Of a DNA stretch of 64,000 nt, positions 9,411 through 19,000 are shown one piece after another. The DNA is from Christiangramia flava JLT2011 (GTDB taxonomy: Bacteria > Bacteroidota > Bacteroidia > Flavobacteriales > Flavobacteriaceae). Location of the stretch: the NCBI RefSeq assembly GCF_001951155.1, contig NZ_CP016359.1, forward strand, positions 3,248,001 to 3,312,000, given 5' to 3'. The position numbers and the translations under genes are program-made. Position 1 is the first letter of the stretch; the number at the start of each line of letters is the position of its first letter. Below the pieces are notes generated by a model. The model had not been told where the DNA came from. It did not search any database and was given only the letters and a program-made list of their open reading frames with translations.

Positions 9411-9511
9411 TTAGATTTGAGATGTTAGATCTTAGATCCTTTCACCTCATTTATTTCTTATTTGTTTTTTATTATTTCTAAAATCTTACTTCTAAGATCT
9501 CATATCTAATT
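9411..9511. repeat. Large imperfect inverted repeat between fadA and the acyl-CoA dehydrogenase gene
   Basis: TTAGATTTGAGATGTTAGAT (from 9411) is matched on the other strand by TTAGATATGAGATCTTAGA (9509 back to 9491). Arms of roughly 20-28 bases flank a T-rich 45-base spacer. The units are themselves degenerate repeats of a TTAGAT/GAGAT/TTAGATC motif. The right arm includes the fadA stop codon. It could form an mRNA hairpin that tunes expression of the last gene or stabilises the upstream message. Confidence 0.6.
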
Positions 9512-10699
9512 AAGGAATTCATAAACTCCGGCAGCACCCTGTCCCGTACCAACACACATGGTTACCATCGCATATTTATTCTGAAGATTTCGTTTTCTCA
9601 TTTCGTCAAAGATCTGAACCGACAATTTAGCCCCGGTACATCCAAGAGGATGACCCATTGAAATTGCTCCACCATTCACATTTAGTCGATCCTTATCAAG
9701 TCCAAGTTCACGGATTACAGCCAATGACTGAGAGGCGAAGGCTTCGTTCAACTCAATTAACTGCAGGTCATCCTGCTTTATTCCAGCTTTTTTAACAGCT
9801 TCAGGAATTGCATAAACTGGTCCGATCCCCATGATTCTTGGTTCTACACCAACAGCAGAGTAGGAGACTAGCCTGGCAATTGGTTCAACATTCAGTACTT
9901 TCACCATTTCTTCACTCATGACCATCACAAAAGCGGCTCCATCACTCATCTGAGAAGAGTTACCTGCAGTTACGCTTCCACCTTCCTCAAATACAGGGCG
10001 TAGTTTATTCAAAACTTCGATGGAAGTGTCCTTACGCGGACCTTCATCTTTGCTCACCGTATACGATCTGGTTTTCTTTTTATTGTCGCTATCTACATAG
10101 GTCTCATCGATCTTAATCGGAACGATCTGATCCTGAAAACGATCTTCAGCCTGAGCTTTAATCGCTTTTTGATGCGAATTGAATGCGAATTCATCTTGGT
10201 CTTCACGCGAAACATTATATTTCTTGGCCACTGCTTCCGCAGTTAAACCCATACCCCAGTAATAGTCTTCGTGACCTTCCTTCGCTACTTTGTAATCTGG
10301 AACCGGTTTGTAACCTCCCATTGGAATGTAACTCATAGATTCCGCACCGCCAGCAATAATACAATCAGCCATTCCAGACTGGATTTTAGCCGATGCTATA
10401 GCGATCGTTTCCAAACCGGAAGCGCAGTAGCGGTTTACGGTCATTCCTGGAACTTCAACAGTGTTCAAGCCCATCAAAGAGATCAAACGGCCAACGTTCA
10501 GTCCCTGTTCCGCTTCAGGCATCGCGTTACCAACGATTACATCGTCGATTCGTTTTTTGTCAAATTCAGGCAGCTTATCCATCATATATTCGATGGTTTC
10601 TGCAGCCAGTTCGTCAGGACGCTTAAAGCGAAATACTCCTCGTGGCGCTTTTCCCACCGCGGTTCTGTATGCTTTGACTATATATGCAGTTCTTTTCAT
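9506..10699 (-). CDS. fadA: Acetyl-CoA C-acyltransferase (3-ketoacyl-CoA thiolase)
   Basis: 397 residues, the usual thiolase length. The acylated cysteine is in TVNRYCASGLE (about residue 93), the His motif is NEAFASQSLA, and the second catalytic Cys lies in AMVTMCVGTGQGAAG near the C-terminus, after NGGAISMGHPLGCTGAK. It cleaves 3-ketoacyl-CoA with CoA to acetyl-CoA and a shortened acyl-CoA. It is in the fad operon between a four-helix-bundle gene and the acyl-CoA dehydrogenase; the closeness to fadN suggests a trifunctional-type complex, as known for FadBA. Confidence 0.95.
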   Translation of the reverse strand: MKRTAYIVKAYRTAVGKAPRGVFRFKRPDELAAETIEYMMDKLPEFDKKRIDDVIVGNAMPEAEQGLNVGRLISLMGLNTVEVPGMTVNRYCASGLETIAIASAKIQSGMADCIIAGGAESMSYIPMGGYKPVPDYKVAKEGHEDYYWGMGLTAEAVAKKYNVSREDQDEFAFNSHQKAIKAQAEDRFQDQIVPIKIDETYVDSDNKKKTRSYTVSKDEGPRKDTSIEVLNKLRPVFEEGGSVTAGNSSQMSDGAAFVMVMSEEMVKVLNVEPIARLVSYSAVGVEPRIMGIGPVYAIPEAVKKAGIKQDDLQLIELNEAFASQSLAVIRELGLDKDRLNVNGGAISMGHPLGCTGAKLSVQIFDEMRKRNLQNKYAMVTMCVGTGQGAAGVYEFLN

Positions 10700-10729
10700 T
10701 GTATATTGTATTTTGAATATTGTATAATG
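10700..10729. repeat. Low-complexity short-period spacer
   Basis: On the minus strand the 30 bases between the four-helix-bundle gene and fadA are made of near-repeats of ATACAATAT (ATACAATATTCAAAATACAATATACAAT, given here as positions 10727 to 10700). Together with 11078-11114 it flanks the four-helix-bundle gene. Confidence 0.5.
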
Positions 10730-11077
10730 CTAAAGGGTTGATTGTAATTTGATAATCATATTTTGAATATGCTGAATCTCTTTTTCAAATTCATCAAACT
10801 CAATTTTATCTAAGAAGTTTTGGTTCAGCGCAATGATCATTTGAGTTTCTAATTCAAAAGCTGATCCCAAAGCTATTCCAAGAAAATTTTTAAATTCTTT
10901 TTTCGACTCTCTACCGCAACCTTCAGCTATATTTGAAGATATTGAAACTGAAGATCTTCTTATCTGAGATGTTAATCCATAGATTTCTTCTTTTGGAAAT
11001 TCTTTGGTTGCAGAATAAATCAGATTGCTTAATTGAATTGATTTCTGCCAAACTTTTAAATCTCTGAAGTAATTCAT
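10730..11077 (-). CDS. Four-helix-bundle protein (23S rRNA intervening-sequence protein family)
   Basis: 115 residues. It matches the S23/IVP four-helix-bundle family: FRDLKVWQKSIQLSNLIY at the N-terminus, FPKEEIYGLTSQIRRSSVSI and SNIAEGCGRESKKEFKNFL in the middle, then a long C-terminal helix pair. Members form homopentamers and are often encoded in insertions in 23S rRNA genes or as loose cargo genes; the molecular function is unknown. Relatives (Avd) assist diversity-generating retroelements, but there is no reverse transcriptase here. It interrupts an otherwise fatty-acid-only operon and is flanked on both sides by short-period repeats, so it looks like an acquired gene. Same strand and spacing mean it is co-transcribed. 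Confidence 0.88.
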   Translation of the reverse strand: MNYFRDLKVWQKSIQLSNLIYSATKEFPKEEIYGLTSQIRRSSVSISSNIAEGCGRESKKEFKNFLGIALGSAFELETQMIIALNQNFLDKIEFDEFEKEIQHIQNMIIKLQSTL

Positions 11078-11114
11078 GAATGCTCAGTATACAGTCTACA
11101 GTTTTACAATCTAC
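11078..11114. repeat. Short-period repeat spacer upstream of the four-helix-bundle gene
   Basis: The minus strand reads a chain of related units GTAGATTGTA, CTGTAGACTG, TATACTG between the fadN stop and the four-helix-bundle start. The units differ from those on the other side of the gene (10700-10729) and from the 9411-9511 repeat. Confidence 0.5.
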
Positions 11115-13520
11115 TTAATTACGAAGCGGTTTCCCCTTCTTCAGCATGTGCTGGAGTCTTTCCAGCGTCTTTCTTTCCCCGGTAAGTGATAGGAAGGCTT
11201 CTCTTTCAAGATCCAGCAAATATCGTTCACTAACTTCCTGGTTGGCAGAAAGGTCACCTCCGGCCATAACATATGCCAGTTTGTTTGCGATCTTCTGATC
11301 ATGTTCTGAAATATACTTTCCGGCTCTCATCTGGTCAGTTCCCACAAGGAATGCTCCTAATGCCTGCTTACCAAGAACTTTGATATCGGTTCTTTCAATA
11401 GGCCTGGTATAACCATTCTCAGCCATTAACAATGCCTGTTTCTTGGCGATCGCTAATTGGCGATCTGGATTGACCACCACAATATCTTTTCCTTTCTGAA
11501 GTATGTTGAGATCATATGCTTCATAAGCTGAAGTTGAAACCTTCGCCATACCGATCGTTAGGAAATGTTCTCTCAATCTGTTCAATTCCACATCATCTTT
11601 CTGATAAGTGTCTGAAGCACGAACCGTCATTTCTTTGGTTCCACCACCGCCAGGAATAACCCCGACCCCAAATTCCACTAAACCAATATACGTTTCAGCA
11701 GCTGCAACAACTCTGTCAGCATGAAGCGATAATTCGCAACCACCACCAAGCGTCATTGCATGTGGAGCGGCAACAGTAGGAATTGCCGAATATCTCATAC
11801 GCATCATCGTATCCTGGAAATATTTAATAGCCATGTTGAGCTCGTCATATTCCTGCTCTACGGCCATCATAAAGATCATCCCGATATTCGCGCCTACAGA
11901 GAAGTTCTTTCCATTATTGGCAACAACCAATCCCTGATACTCTTTTTCAGCTATATCGATGGCTTTATTGATCCCATCCAGCACATCACCACCAATAGAA
12001 TTCATCTTGCTGCGGAATTCTACGTTCAAAATTCCGTCGCCAAGATCTTCTACTACAACACCGCTATTTTTAAATACTTCTTTTGATTCGCGAATATTAT
12101 CCAGGATGATAAACGCATCCTGACCAGGAACTTTTACCTGTTTTTTCTGGTCGATATCGTAATAATAGGTATTTCCTTCCTGCACGGTATAAAAGCTATC
12201 GCTGCCTTTTTCCAACATTTCGGTCACCCAGGAATTCGGCTCGTAACCTTCTTCCTTCATCATTTCAATTCCTTTCTTCACGCCAATCGCATCCCATATT
12301 TGGAATGGACCATGTTCCCAGCCAAAACCGGCACGCATGGCATCATCGATCTTGTAAAGTTCATCGGTGATTTCAGGAATTCGATTGGAAACATAAGCGA
12401 ATAATGCCGAGAAATTCTTTCTATAGAAATCTCCGGCTTTATCCTTTCCATTGATCAGAACCTCAAAACGATCAGCAACATTATCAATGGTTTTGGTCAT
12501 TTCAAGAGTCGTGAAAGAAGCTCTTTTCTGATCGCGGTATTCCATAGAATCAAGGTCCAGGCTTTTGATCTCGCTGGAACCATCATCCTTTTTAATCTTT
12601 TTATAGAAACCCTGACCGGTTTTACTACCAAGCCATTTATTTTCCATCATGGTATTGATGAAATTTGGCAGAGCGAACAGGTCATGTGCTTCATCTTCGG
12701 GAACGTTTTCGTAAAGACCGTTAGCAACGTGCACCAGTGTGTCTAAACCAACCACGTCAACGGTTCTGAAGGTAGCGGACTTCTGACGCCCGATCACTGG
12801 ACCGGTAAGTTTGTCAACTTCTTCAATCGTCATTCCCATTTCCTTGACCTGGTGGAAAAGGCTCATAATGCTGAAAATACCGATTCGGTTACCGATAAAT
12901 GCAGGAGTATCCTTTGCCAGAACAGGCTTCTTTCCCAGGAATTTCTCTCCATACATATGAAGAAAATCCAGGACTTCTTCAGAAGTATCTGGTCCAGGAA
13001 TAATTTCAAATAATCTTAAATATCTCGGGGGATTGAAAAAGTGCGTACCGCAGAAATGTTTTTTGAAGTCATCACTTCTTCCTTCTGTCATAAAATGAAT
13101 AGGAATTCCAGAAGTATTTGAAGTGATCAAAGTACCTTGCTTTCTGTGTTTTTCAAGATTGTCAAAAACCTGTTTTTTAATATCAAGTCTCTCAATAACG
13201 ACCTCGATGATCCAGTCTACCTCAGAAACCTTCTGAATATCATCTTCCAGGTTTCCGGTATGGATCCTGCTGGCAAATTTCTGGTGATAGATCGGTGAAG
13301 GTTTGGACTTTAAGGCACTTTGCGAAGAATCATTTACGATCCTGTTGCGAACCACCTTATCCTCCAGGCTCAGGCCTTTCTGTTTCTCTTTTTCATTCAG
13401 TTCTCGCGGAACAATGTCCAGCAGTAATACCTCTACGCCAATATTGGCGAAATGGCAGGCAATACCACTACCCATAATCCCGGAACCAATCACTGCAACT
13501 TTGTTAATTCGTCGTTTCAT
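11115..13520 (-). CDS. fadN: 3-hydroxyacyl-CoA dehydrogenase / enoyl-CoA hydratase (FadN-type)
   Basis: 801 residues. The dehydrogenase comes first: Rossmann motif KVAVIGSGIMGSGIACHFA at 8-26, FCGTHFFNPPRYL (catalytic His), KDTPAFIGNRIG, then helical dimerisation domains to about 430. The hydratase/crotonase domain is C-terminal: NGKNFSVGANIG (oxyanion hole), TLGGGCELSLHADRVVAA and GLVEFGVGVIPGGGGTKEM with the catalytic Glu residues. This domain order is the reverse of E. coli FadB and the same as Bacillus FadN. It performs hydration and NAD-dependent oxidation of enoyl-CoA. It follows marR by 23 bases and is the first enzyme of the operon. Confidence 0.94.
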   Translation of the reverse strand: MKRRINKVAVIGSGIMGSGIACHFANIGVEVLLLDIVPRELNEKEKQKGLSLEDKVVRNRIVNDSSQSALKSKPSPIYHQKFASRIHTGNLEDDIQKVSEVDWIIEVVIERLDIKKQVFDNLEKHRKQGTLITSNTSGIPIHFMTEGRSDDFKKHFCGTHFFNPPRYLRLFEIIPGPDTSEEVLDFLHMYGEKFLGKKPVLAKDTPAFIGNRIGIFSIMSLFHQVKEMGMTIEEVDKLTGPVIGRQKSATFRTVDVVGLDTLVHVANGLYENVPEDEAHDLFALPNFINTMMENKWLGSKTGQGFYKKIKKDDGSSEIKSLDLDSMEYRDQKRASFTTLEMTKTIDNVADRFEVLINGKDKAGDFYRKNFSALFAYVSNRIPEITDELYKIDDAMRAGFGWEHGPFQIWDAIGVKKGIEMMKEEGYEPNSWVTEMLEKGSDSFYTVQEGNTYYYDIDQKKQVKVPGQDAFIILDNIRESKEVFKNSGVVVEDLGDGILNVEFRSKMNSIGGDVLDGINKAIDIAEKEYQGLVVANNGKNFSVGANIGMIFMMAVEQEYDELNMAIKYFQDTMMRMRYSAIPTVAAPHAMTLGGGCELSLHADRVVAAAETYIGLVEFGVGVIPGGGGTKEMTVRASDTYQKDDVELNRLREHFLTIGMAKVSTSAYEAYDLNILQKGKDIVVVNPDRQLAIAKKQALLMAENGYTRPIERTDIKVLGKQALGAFLVGTDQMRAGKYISEHDQKIANKLAYVMAGGDLSANQEVSERYLLDLEREAFLSLTGERKTLERLQHMLKKGKPLRN

Positions 13521-13543
13521 TATTTGGTTCAGCTATTTTTTGA

Positions 13544-14017
13544 TTAATTGTTATTTGTATTCACTTGAATTTCTTCGGTATAGATCTTTTTATCTGAAAT
13601 AAGATCCATAATCGTATTGGCAACCTCAATAAAGGTTTTCAGGTCCTCTTCGGAAACATTTTCTTTCACCGCCTCGTCAAACCGAAGCACCACACGTTTG
13701 GAATAATCCCGCATTTCCTTACCAAAATCAGTAAGATGAATCAATACGCTCCGCCCGTCATTAGGATTTCGCTTCCTAATAATCAGACCTTTTTCTTCCA
13801 TAGTTTTTAGGATTCTGGAAAGACTGGTGGCTTCCATACCCATTTTGGGGCCGAGCGAAGTAGAAGGGGTTCCGTTTTCAGGATCGATGCTCAAAAGAGC
13901 AAAACCTGTTGCCATCGTACTACCGGCTTTCCCGGCTTCCTCATTATACATTTTGGAAACGCCCATCCACGTGGCACGCAGTACGTAATCGATCGTCTTT
14001 TCTTTCATTTTACTCAT
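13544..14017 (-). CDS. MarR-family transcriptional regulator of the fad operon
   Basis: 157 residues with a winged helix-turn-helix: MATGFALLSID, GMEATSLSRILKTMEEKGLI (recognition helix region, about 75-95) and RKRNPNDGRSVLIHLTDFG (the wing with the Asp-x-Arg motif). MarR proteins are dimeric and usually repress, releasing DNA on ligand binding; the obvious ligand here would be a fatty acid or acyl-CoA. It leads the operon marR-fadN-4HB-fadA-acyl-CoA dehydrogenase. A perfect 18-bp palindrome at 14044-14061 lies over its own promoter, which predicts autorepression. The start at 14017 is used; Met4 (14008) is an alternative. Confidence 0.9.
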   Translation of the reverse strand: MSKMKEKTIDYVLRATWMGVSKMYNEEAGKAGSTMATGFALLSIDPENGTPSTSLGPKMGMEATSLSRILKTMEEKGLIIRKRNPNDGRSVLIHLTDFGKEMRDYSKRVVLRFDEAVKENVSEEDLKTFIEVANTIMDLISDKKIYTEEIQVNTNNN

Positions 14018-14027
14018 TGGAGTCTTC

Positions 14028-14035
14028 CAAAATTA
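14028..14035 (-). promoter_or_regulatory. -7 box of the marR-fad operon promoter
   Basis: The minus strand reads TAATTTTG, an exact match to the Bacteroidota -7 consensus TAnnTTTG, 11 bases before the marR start codon. The leader would be only a few bases. No clean TTG is seen at -33, as expected if the promoter is weak or controlled. Confidence 0.6.
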
Positions 14036-14043
14036 GTAAAAAA

Positions 14044-14061
14044 TATTATGCATGCATAATA
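14044..14061. promoter_or_regulatory. Probable MarR operator (18-bp perfect palindrome)
   Basis: TATTATGCATGCATAATA is a perfect palindrome centred between 14052 and 14053. MarR-type sites are commonly 16-20 bp palindromes of this AT-rich ATGCAT kind. It occupies the spacer and -33 position upstream of the -7 box at 14028-14035, so bound repressor would block RNA polymerase. Confidence 0.7.
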
Positions 14062-14091
14062 AATAGATTAAAAAATCTTTAATTTTTTTCA

Positions 14092-14118
14092 TAAAAAAAC
14101 TCTCCGCAGGGGAGAGTT
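14092..14118 (-). terminator. Terminator of fadD
   Basis: AACTCTCC (14098-14105) pairs with GGAGAGTT (14111-14118); on the minus strand a seven-T tail follows (14099-14093). It lies 27 bases past the fadD stop and separates fadD transcription from the marR promoter. Confidence 0.88.
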
Positions 14119-14145
14119 GGGGGTGAAAATTATCAAATTGTAAAT

Positions 14146-15924
14146 TTAACGTCCATAAAGTCCTTCGTACAGGTCTTTATAGCGATCTCTTACATTCCGT
14201 CTTTTTAGTTTCATGGTGGGTGTAAGATGACCTTCTTCCACGCTCCAGACTTCGGGAGTCATAGCAAAGGTCTTTACCCGTTCCCATTTTCCGAATTTCT
14301 GGTTGTAGAAATCAATTTCTTCCTGGATCCTGTTATGAACCATTTTGTTATTGGCTATATCCTTTTGGCTTCCATCTCCGAGGTCAATATTCTTCCTTCT
14401 GGCCCAATCTTCAATAAATTCAAAATTAGGCTGAATAAGAGCGGCTGGCATTTTCTCACCTTCACCAACCACCATGATCTGTTCGATAAAACGAGACTGT
14501 TTCATCGTATTTTCGATCAATTGTGGGGCTACGTACTTCCCGCCAGATGTTTTGAACATTTCTTTTTTACGGTCTGTGATCTTGAGGAAGCCATCCTTAT
14601 CTAATTCTCCGATGTCACCGGTATGGAAAAATCCATCGGCATCCAGAACTTCATCTGTCTTTTCCTGGTCTTTGAAATAACCTTTCATTACGTTAGGTCC
14701 TTTAGCCATGATCTCACCATCTTCGGCGATTTTCACTTCCACATTATGGAGTACCTTTCCAACAGTCCCAATTCGGAAACCGTGATCGCGCTCGTCATTC
14801 ACCGCAATTACAGGAGAGGTTTCGGTTAAGCCGTAACCTTCCATAACCGGGATTCCTGCAGCTGCAAATACTCTCGCCAGTCGGGGCTGCAGGGCAGCAC
14901 TTCCGGAGACTATTAATTCAATATTATTTCCAAGTCCTTCTTTCCACTTGGAGAAAATCAGTTTCCTGGCAATTTTCAGCTTCAATTCGTACCACCAACC
15001 ATTAGCTCCGTATGGTTCGTATTCGTGACCCAGTTCCACAGCCCAGAAAAAGAGGTTCTTCTTAATCCCTTCCAAAGCTGTTCCCTTGGCTATGATCTTG
15101 TCGTATACCTTTTCCAGCAATCTCGGTACTGCCGTGATCACGTGTGGTTTTACTTCTTTCAGGTTATCACTGATCTTATCGATAGATTCCGCAAAATAGA
15201 TCGAAACCGCGTAGTACTGGTATAGATAGAGGATCATGCGTTCAAATATGTGGCAAACGGGCAGGAAGCTTAGGGCAACATACGTACCCGTTTCAAATGG
15301 CACCCGTGGCGCGCTTCCCAAAACATTGCTTACGATATTTTCATGGCTCAGCATCACGCCTTTAGGCCTTCCGGTTGTTCCGGAAGTGTAGATAAGCGTG
15401 GCAAGATCTTCAGCTTTGACGCTTTTTTTCAGTTTTTCTACTTCATCCTGGTTGCTTTTATCTTCTCCCTGCTGCAGCACTTCACTCCAGTTGGGACATG
15501 AAGAAATTTGGTCAAAGCTGTAAACTTCCTTCAACTGTGTATTATTCCGAATGCTCTGGACTTTCTCCAGTACTTCCGTATCAGAAACAAAACAAATGCT
15601 TGCGCCGCTATGGTTCAGCACATATTCATAATCTTCTTCGGAAATAGTTGGATAAATAGGAACATTTTGAGCACCGATCTGTAAAACACCGATGTCCAGG
15701 ATGCTCCATTCGTTGCGGTTGGTGGAGGAGATCACAGCAATCTTGTCGTTGGGCTGAACTCCTAAACGCAGTAAACCCCGACTTAAGGTATTGGCTTTGT
15801 CTATATATTGTTTCGTGGAAAGCTTCTCCCACTTTCCGTCGTATTTCGTAGCTAAAGCAGTATTTAAAGGATGATTTTCTAATTGAAAATAGGGGAAATC
15901 AAAAAGTCTCTTAATCTCGTTCAT
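14146..15924 (-). CDS. fadD: Long-chain fatty acyl-CoA synthetase (AMP-forming)
   Basis: 592 residues of the ANL adenylate-forming superfamily. The P-loop is LIYTSGTTGRPKGVMLSHEN (about 180-200), the adenine motif YGLTETSP, the hinge/ATP motif GDIGELDKDGFLKITDRKKEMFKTSGGKYVAP (in two halves), and the catalytic lysine lies in the C-terminal lid near TPTMKLKRRNV. It activates free fatty acids with ATP and CoA, feeding the fad operon just downstream. It is a separate unit with its own terminator; no copy of the marR palindrome is seen in front of it. Length fits the long-chain AMP-binding proteins of Bacteroidota. Confidence 0.93.
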   Translation of the reverse strand: MNEIKRLFDFPYFQLENHPLNTALATKYDGKWEKLSTKQYIDKANTLSRGLLRLGVQPNDKIAVISSTNRNEWSILDIGVLQIGAQNVPIYPTISEEDYEYVLNHSGASICFVSDTEVLEKVQSIRNNTQLKEVYSFDQISSCPNWSEVLQQGEDKSNQDEVEKLKKSVKAEDLATLIYTSGTTGRPKGVMLSHENIVSNVLGSAPRVPFETGTYVALSFLPVCHIFERMILYLYQYYAVSIYFAESIDKISDNLKEVKPHVITAVPRLLEKVYDKIIAKGTALEGIKKNLFFWAVELGHEYEPYGANGWWYELKLKIARKLIFSKWKEGLGNNIELIVSGSAALQPRLARVFAAAGIPVMEGYGLTETSPVIAVNDERDHGFRIGTVGKVLHNVEVKIAEDGEIMAKGPNVMKGYFKDQEKTDEVLDADGFFHTGDIGELDKDGFLKITDRKKEMFKTSGGKYVAPQLIENTMKQSRFIEQIMVVGEGEKMPAALIQPNFEFIEDWARRKNIDLGDGSQKDIANNKMVHNRIQEEIDFYNQKFGKWERVKTFAMTPEVWSVEEGHLTPTMKLKRRNVRDRYKDLYEGLYGR

Positions 15925-15989
15925 GAAAAAGGGTAGTTTTCAGATATACCTTGCAAAATAGCAAAAAAGCGGTCTACTTCAAATTGAAT

Positions 15990-16022
15990 ATTCAAAAAAG
16001 AAGGGATGTTTTTAGCATCCCC
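15990..16022 (-). terminator. Terminator of purL
   Basis: GGGATG and CATCCC pair around a seven-base loop (16003-16021); the minus strand continues CTTCTTTTTTGAA. It lies about 25 bases past the purL stop. Confidence 0.8.
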
Positions 16023-16046
16023 TCAAAATTTTAATGTTTTAAAATA

Positions 16047-19000
16047 CTATTTTTTCTCCAGCCATTTTCGGGCATTTACAAATGCTTCCAGCCATGGAGA
16101 AACCGCGTCGTTGCGATCTTTTGGGTAATAAGCCCAGTTCCATGGGAAGGTAGAACGCTCTAAATGAGGCATCATGACGAGGTGTCTTCCGGAATCATCG
16201 GTCAGCATTGCGGTGTTGTAGTGCGAACCATTTGGGTTGGCAGGGTAGCCTTCGTAGCCATATTTTCCAACGATCTGGTATTTTTCTTCCTCATACGGAA
16301 AACTGAATTTTCCCTCGCCGTGTGCTGCCCAAATTCCCAGTTTTGATCCTGCCAGAGAAGATAACATGACCGAATTATTCTTCTGAATTTCTACGGAAGT
16401 GAAGTTACATTCGAATTTATGCGATTCGTTATGGAGCATCTTTGGTTTCTGATCATGATTGGGATTGATCAATCCCAATTCAATGAAAAGCTGGCAACCA
16501 TTACAAACCCCAAGCGATAACGTATCATCTTTGGCAAAAAAATCGTCCAGTGCTTTTTTCGCTTTTTCATTATATAGGAATGCGCCGGCCCAACCTTTAG
16601 CGCTTCCCAAAACATCAGAATTGGAGAATCCTCCAACGGCAGCAATGAATTTGATATCTTCCAGTGTTTCGCGACCGGTGATCAGATCGGTCATATGAAC
16701 ATCTTTTACATCAAAACCGGCAAGGTGCATGGCTCTGGCCATTTCCCTTTCAGAATTTGAACCTTTTTCGCGAATGATCGCTGCTTTGATCTTCGGTTTG
16801 TCTGAATTGATTTCTGGTAATGCTCCAGTGAAATGAGCAGGAAATTTAAATTCTAACGGCTGTTCTTTATAGTTATGGTAACGCTCAGCAGCTTTATCCT
16901 TTCCGCTTTGTTTTTCATCAAGCAGGAAAGAGGTTTGATACCACTTGTCTCTCAACTTCGGAATATCAAATTCGAATGAATCGTCATTATTCTGAATCTT
17001 TAAGGAAGTGCCCGGCGCTACTTTTCCGATTTTAAAACATGCTACGCCTACTTCTTTCAGAAATTGTTCAGCCATGTCATTTGAAGCCTGAAAAACGATT
17101 CCGCAGTTTTCATTAAACAACAATTTTGCTGAATCTGTTTCTGCTAAACCAGAAAGGTCAAGATCTGCTGAAAGGTTCACATCGGCAAAACACATTTCCA
17201 GCAGGGTAGTGATCAACCCTCCAGAGGCCACATCATGTCCAGCAACGATCATATCCTTCTTGATCATTGTTTGGATCGCGTTGAAAGCGTTCTTGAATTT
17301 TTTCGAATCTTTGATTGTTGGAACTTCATCTCCAACTTTATTCAGAATTTGGGCAAAAGATGATCCACCCAGTTTAAAGCTGTCCTGTGAAAGATTGATA
17401 TAGTAAATATCTCCGGCGTTTCTCTGGAAAACCGGCTCAATAACTTTTGTAATATCATCGCAATGCCCGGTAGCCGAAATAATGACTGTACCTGGTGATA
17501 GAACTTCCCCATCTTTATAGCGCTGCTTCATGGAAAGGGAATCTTTTCCGGTAGGCACATTAATTCCAAGATCAATCGCAAATTCTGAAACTGCTTCCAC
17601 AGCATCATATAAACGAGCATCTTCACCTTCATTATTACACGGCCACATCCAGTTCGCAGAAAGAGAAACCGATTTTATTCCTTTTTCTAAAGGAGCAAAA
17701 ATGATGTTGGATAATGCTTCACCGATTGAATTTCTGGAACCGGCAACCGGATCAACCAACGCAGAAACGGGGGAATGACCAATTGAGGTTGCCACTCCGT
17801 TTTTTCCTTTGTAGTCCAGCGCCATAACTCCCACGTTGTTCAGAGGAAGTTGCAACGGCCCGGCAGTTTGCTGTTTTGCCACGCGTCCGGAAACGCATCT
17901 GTCAACTTTATTGGTCAACCAGTCTTTACAGGCAACAGCTTCCAATTGAAGGACCTGCTCCAGGTATTCCTGAATTTTTTCAGGAGAATAGGAGAGTGGC
18001 TGATATTTTCTGTCTATTGATTGATCATTCATGATTGTTTTCGGAGAACTTCCGAACATATCAGAAAGATCGAGATCCATCGGTTTTTTACCAGATTCAG
18101 AACCTTCAAAAACAAAGCGGTGATCGCCGGTCACATTCCCAACCATATACATTGGCGAACGTTCGCGATCGGCAATGCGTTTCAATTTTGCAATTTCAGC
18201 TTCTCCAATTACCAGTCCCATTCGTTCCTGAGATTCGTTACCGATGATTTCTTTTGCGGAAAGCGTAGGATCTCCTACGGGCAAGGCGTCCAGGTCGATT
18301 TTTCCACCGGTTTCTTCTACCAGTTCACTAAGACAATTTAAGTGCCCGCCGGCACCGTGATCATGTATGGAAACGATTGGATTAGTTTCAGCTTCCACCA
18401 TTCCGCGTATGGCATTGGCCGCTCTTTTCTGCATTTCTGGATTGGAACGTTGAATAGCGTTTAGTTCAATACCGCTGCTGAATTCTCCTGTATCGGCAGA
18501 AGATACAGCAGCACCACCCATCCCAATTCGATAATTTTCTCCTCCAAGAATGACGATTTTATCATTTTTCTGAGGAGTATCTTTTTTGGCCTGGTCGGCT
18601 TTCCCGTAGCCAATACCGCCGGCAAGCATGATGACTTTGTCATATCCCAGTTTGCGATCGTGTTCTTCATGTTCGAAGGTTAGCACAGATCCCGAAATAA
18701 GCGGTTGACCGAATTTATTTCCAAAATCTGAAGCTCCATTGGAAGCTTTGATAAGGATATTCATCGGCGTTTGGTACAACCAGTTTCTTTCCTTCATTCC
18801 ATTTTCCCATTTACGATCCTTCTGAAGTCGCGAATAAGACGTCATATAAACTGCAGTTCCGGCCAGTGGCAAAGAGCCTTTACCACCTGCAAGCCGATCA
18901 CGAATTTCACCACCGCTTCCTGTGGCAGCACCATTGAAAGGTTCTACAGTTGTCGGGAAATTGTGGGTTTCAGCTTTTAAAGAAATAACCGAATCAAATT

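Noticed and set aside
10730..11077. Four-helix-bundle protein as Avd of a diversity-generating retroelement
   Set aside because: No reverse transcriptase and no template/variable repeat pair is seen in the surrounding genes.
11760..12086. Plus-strand frame of 108 codons inside fadN
   Set aside because: Lies wholly antisense to conserved hydratase motifs; composition follows the fadN codon pattern.
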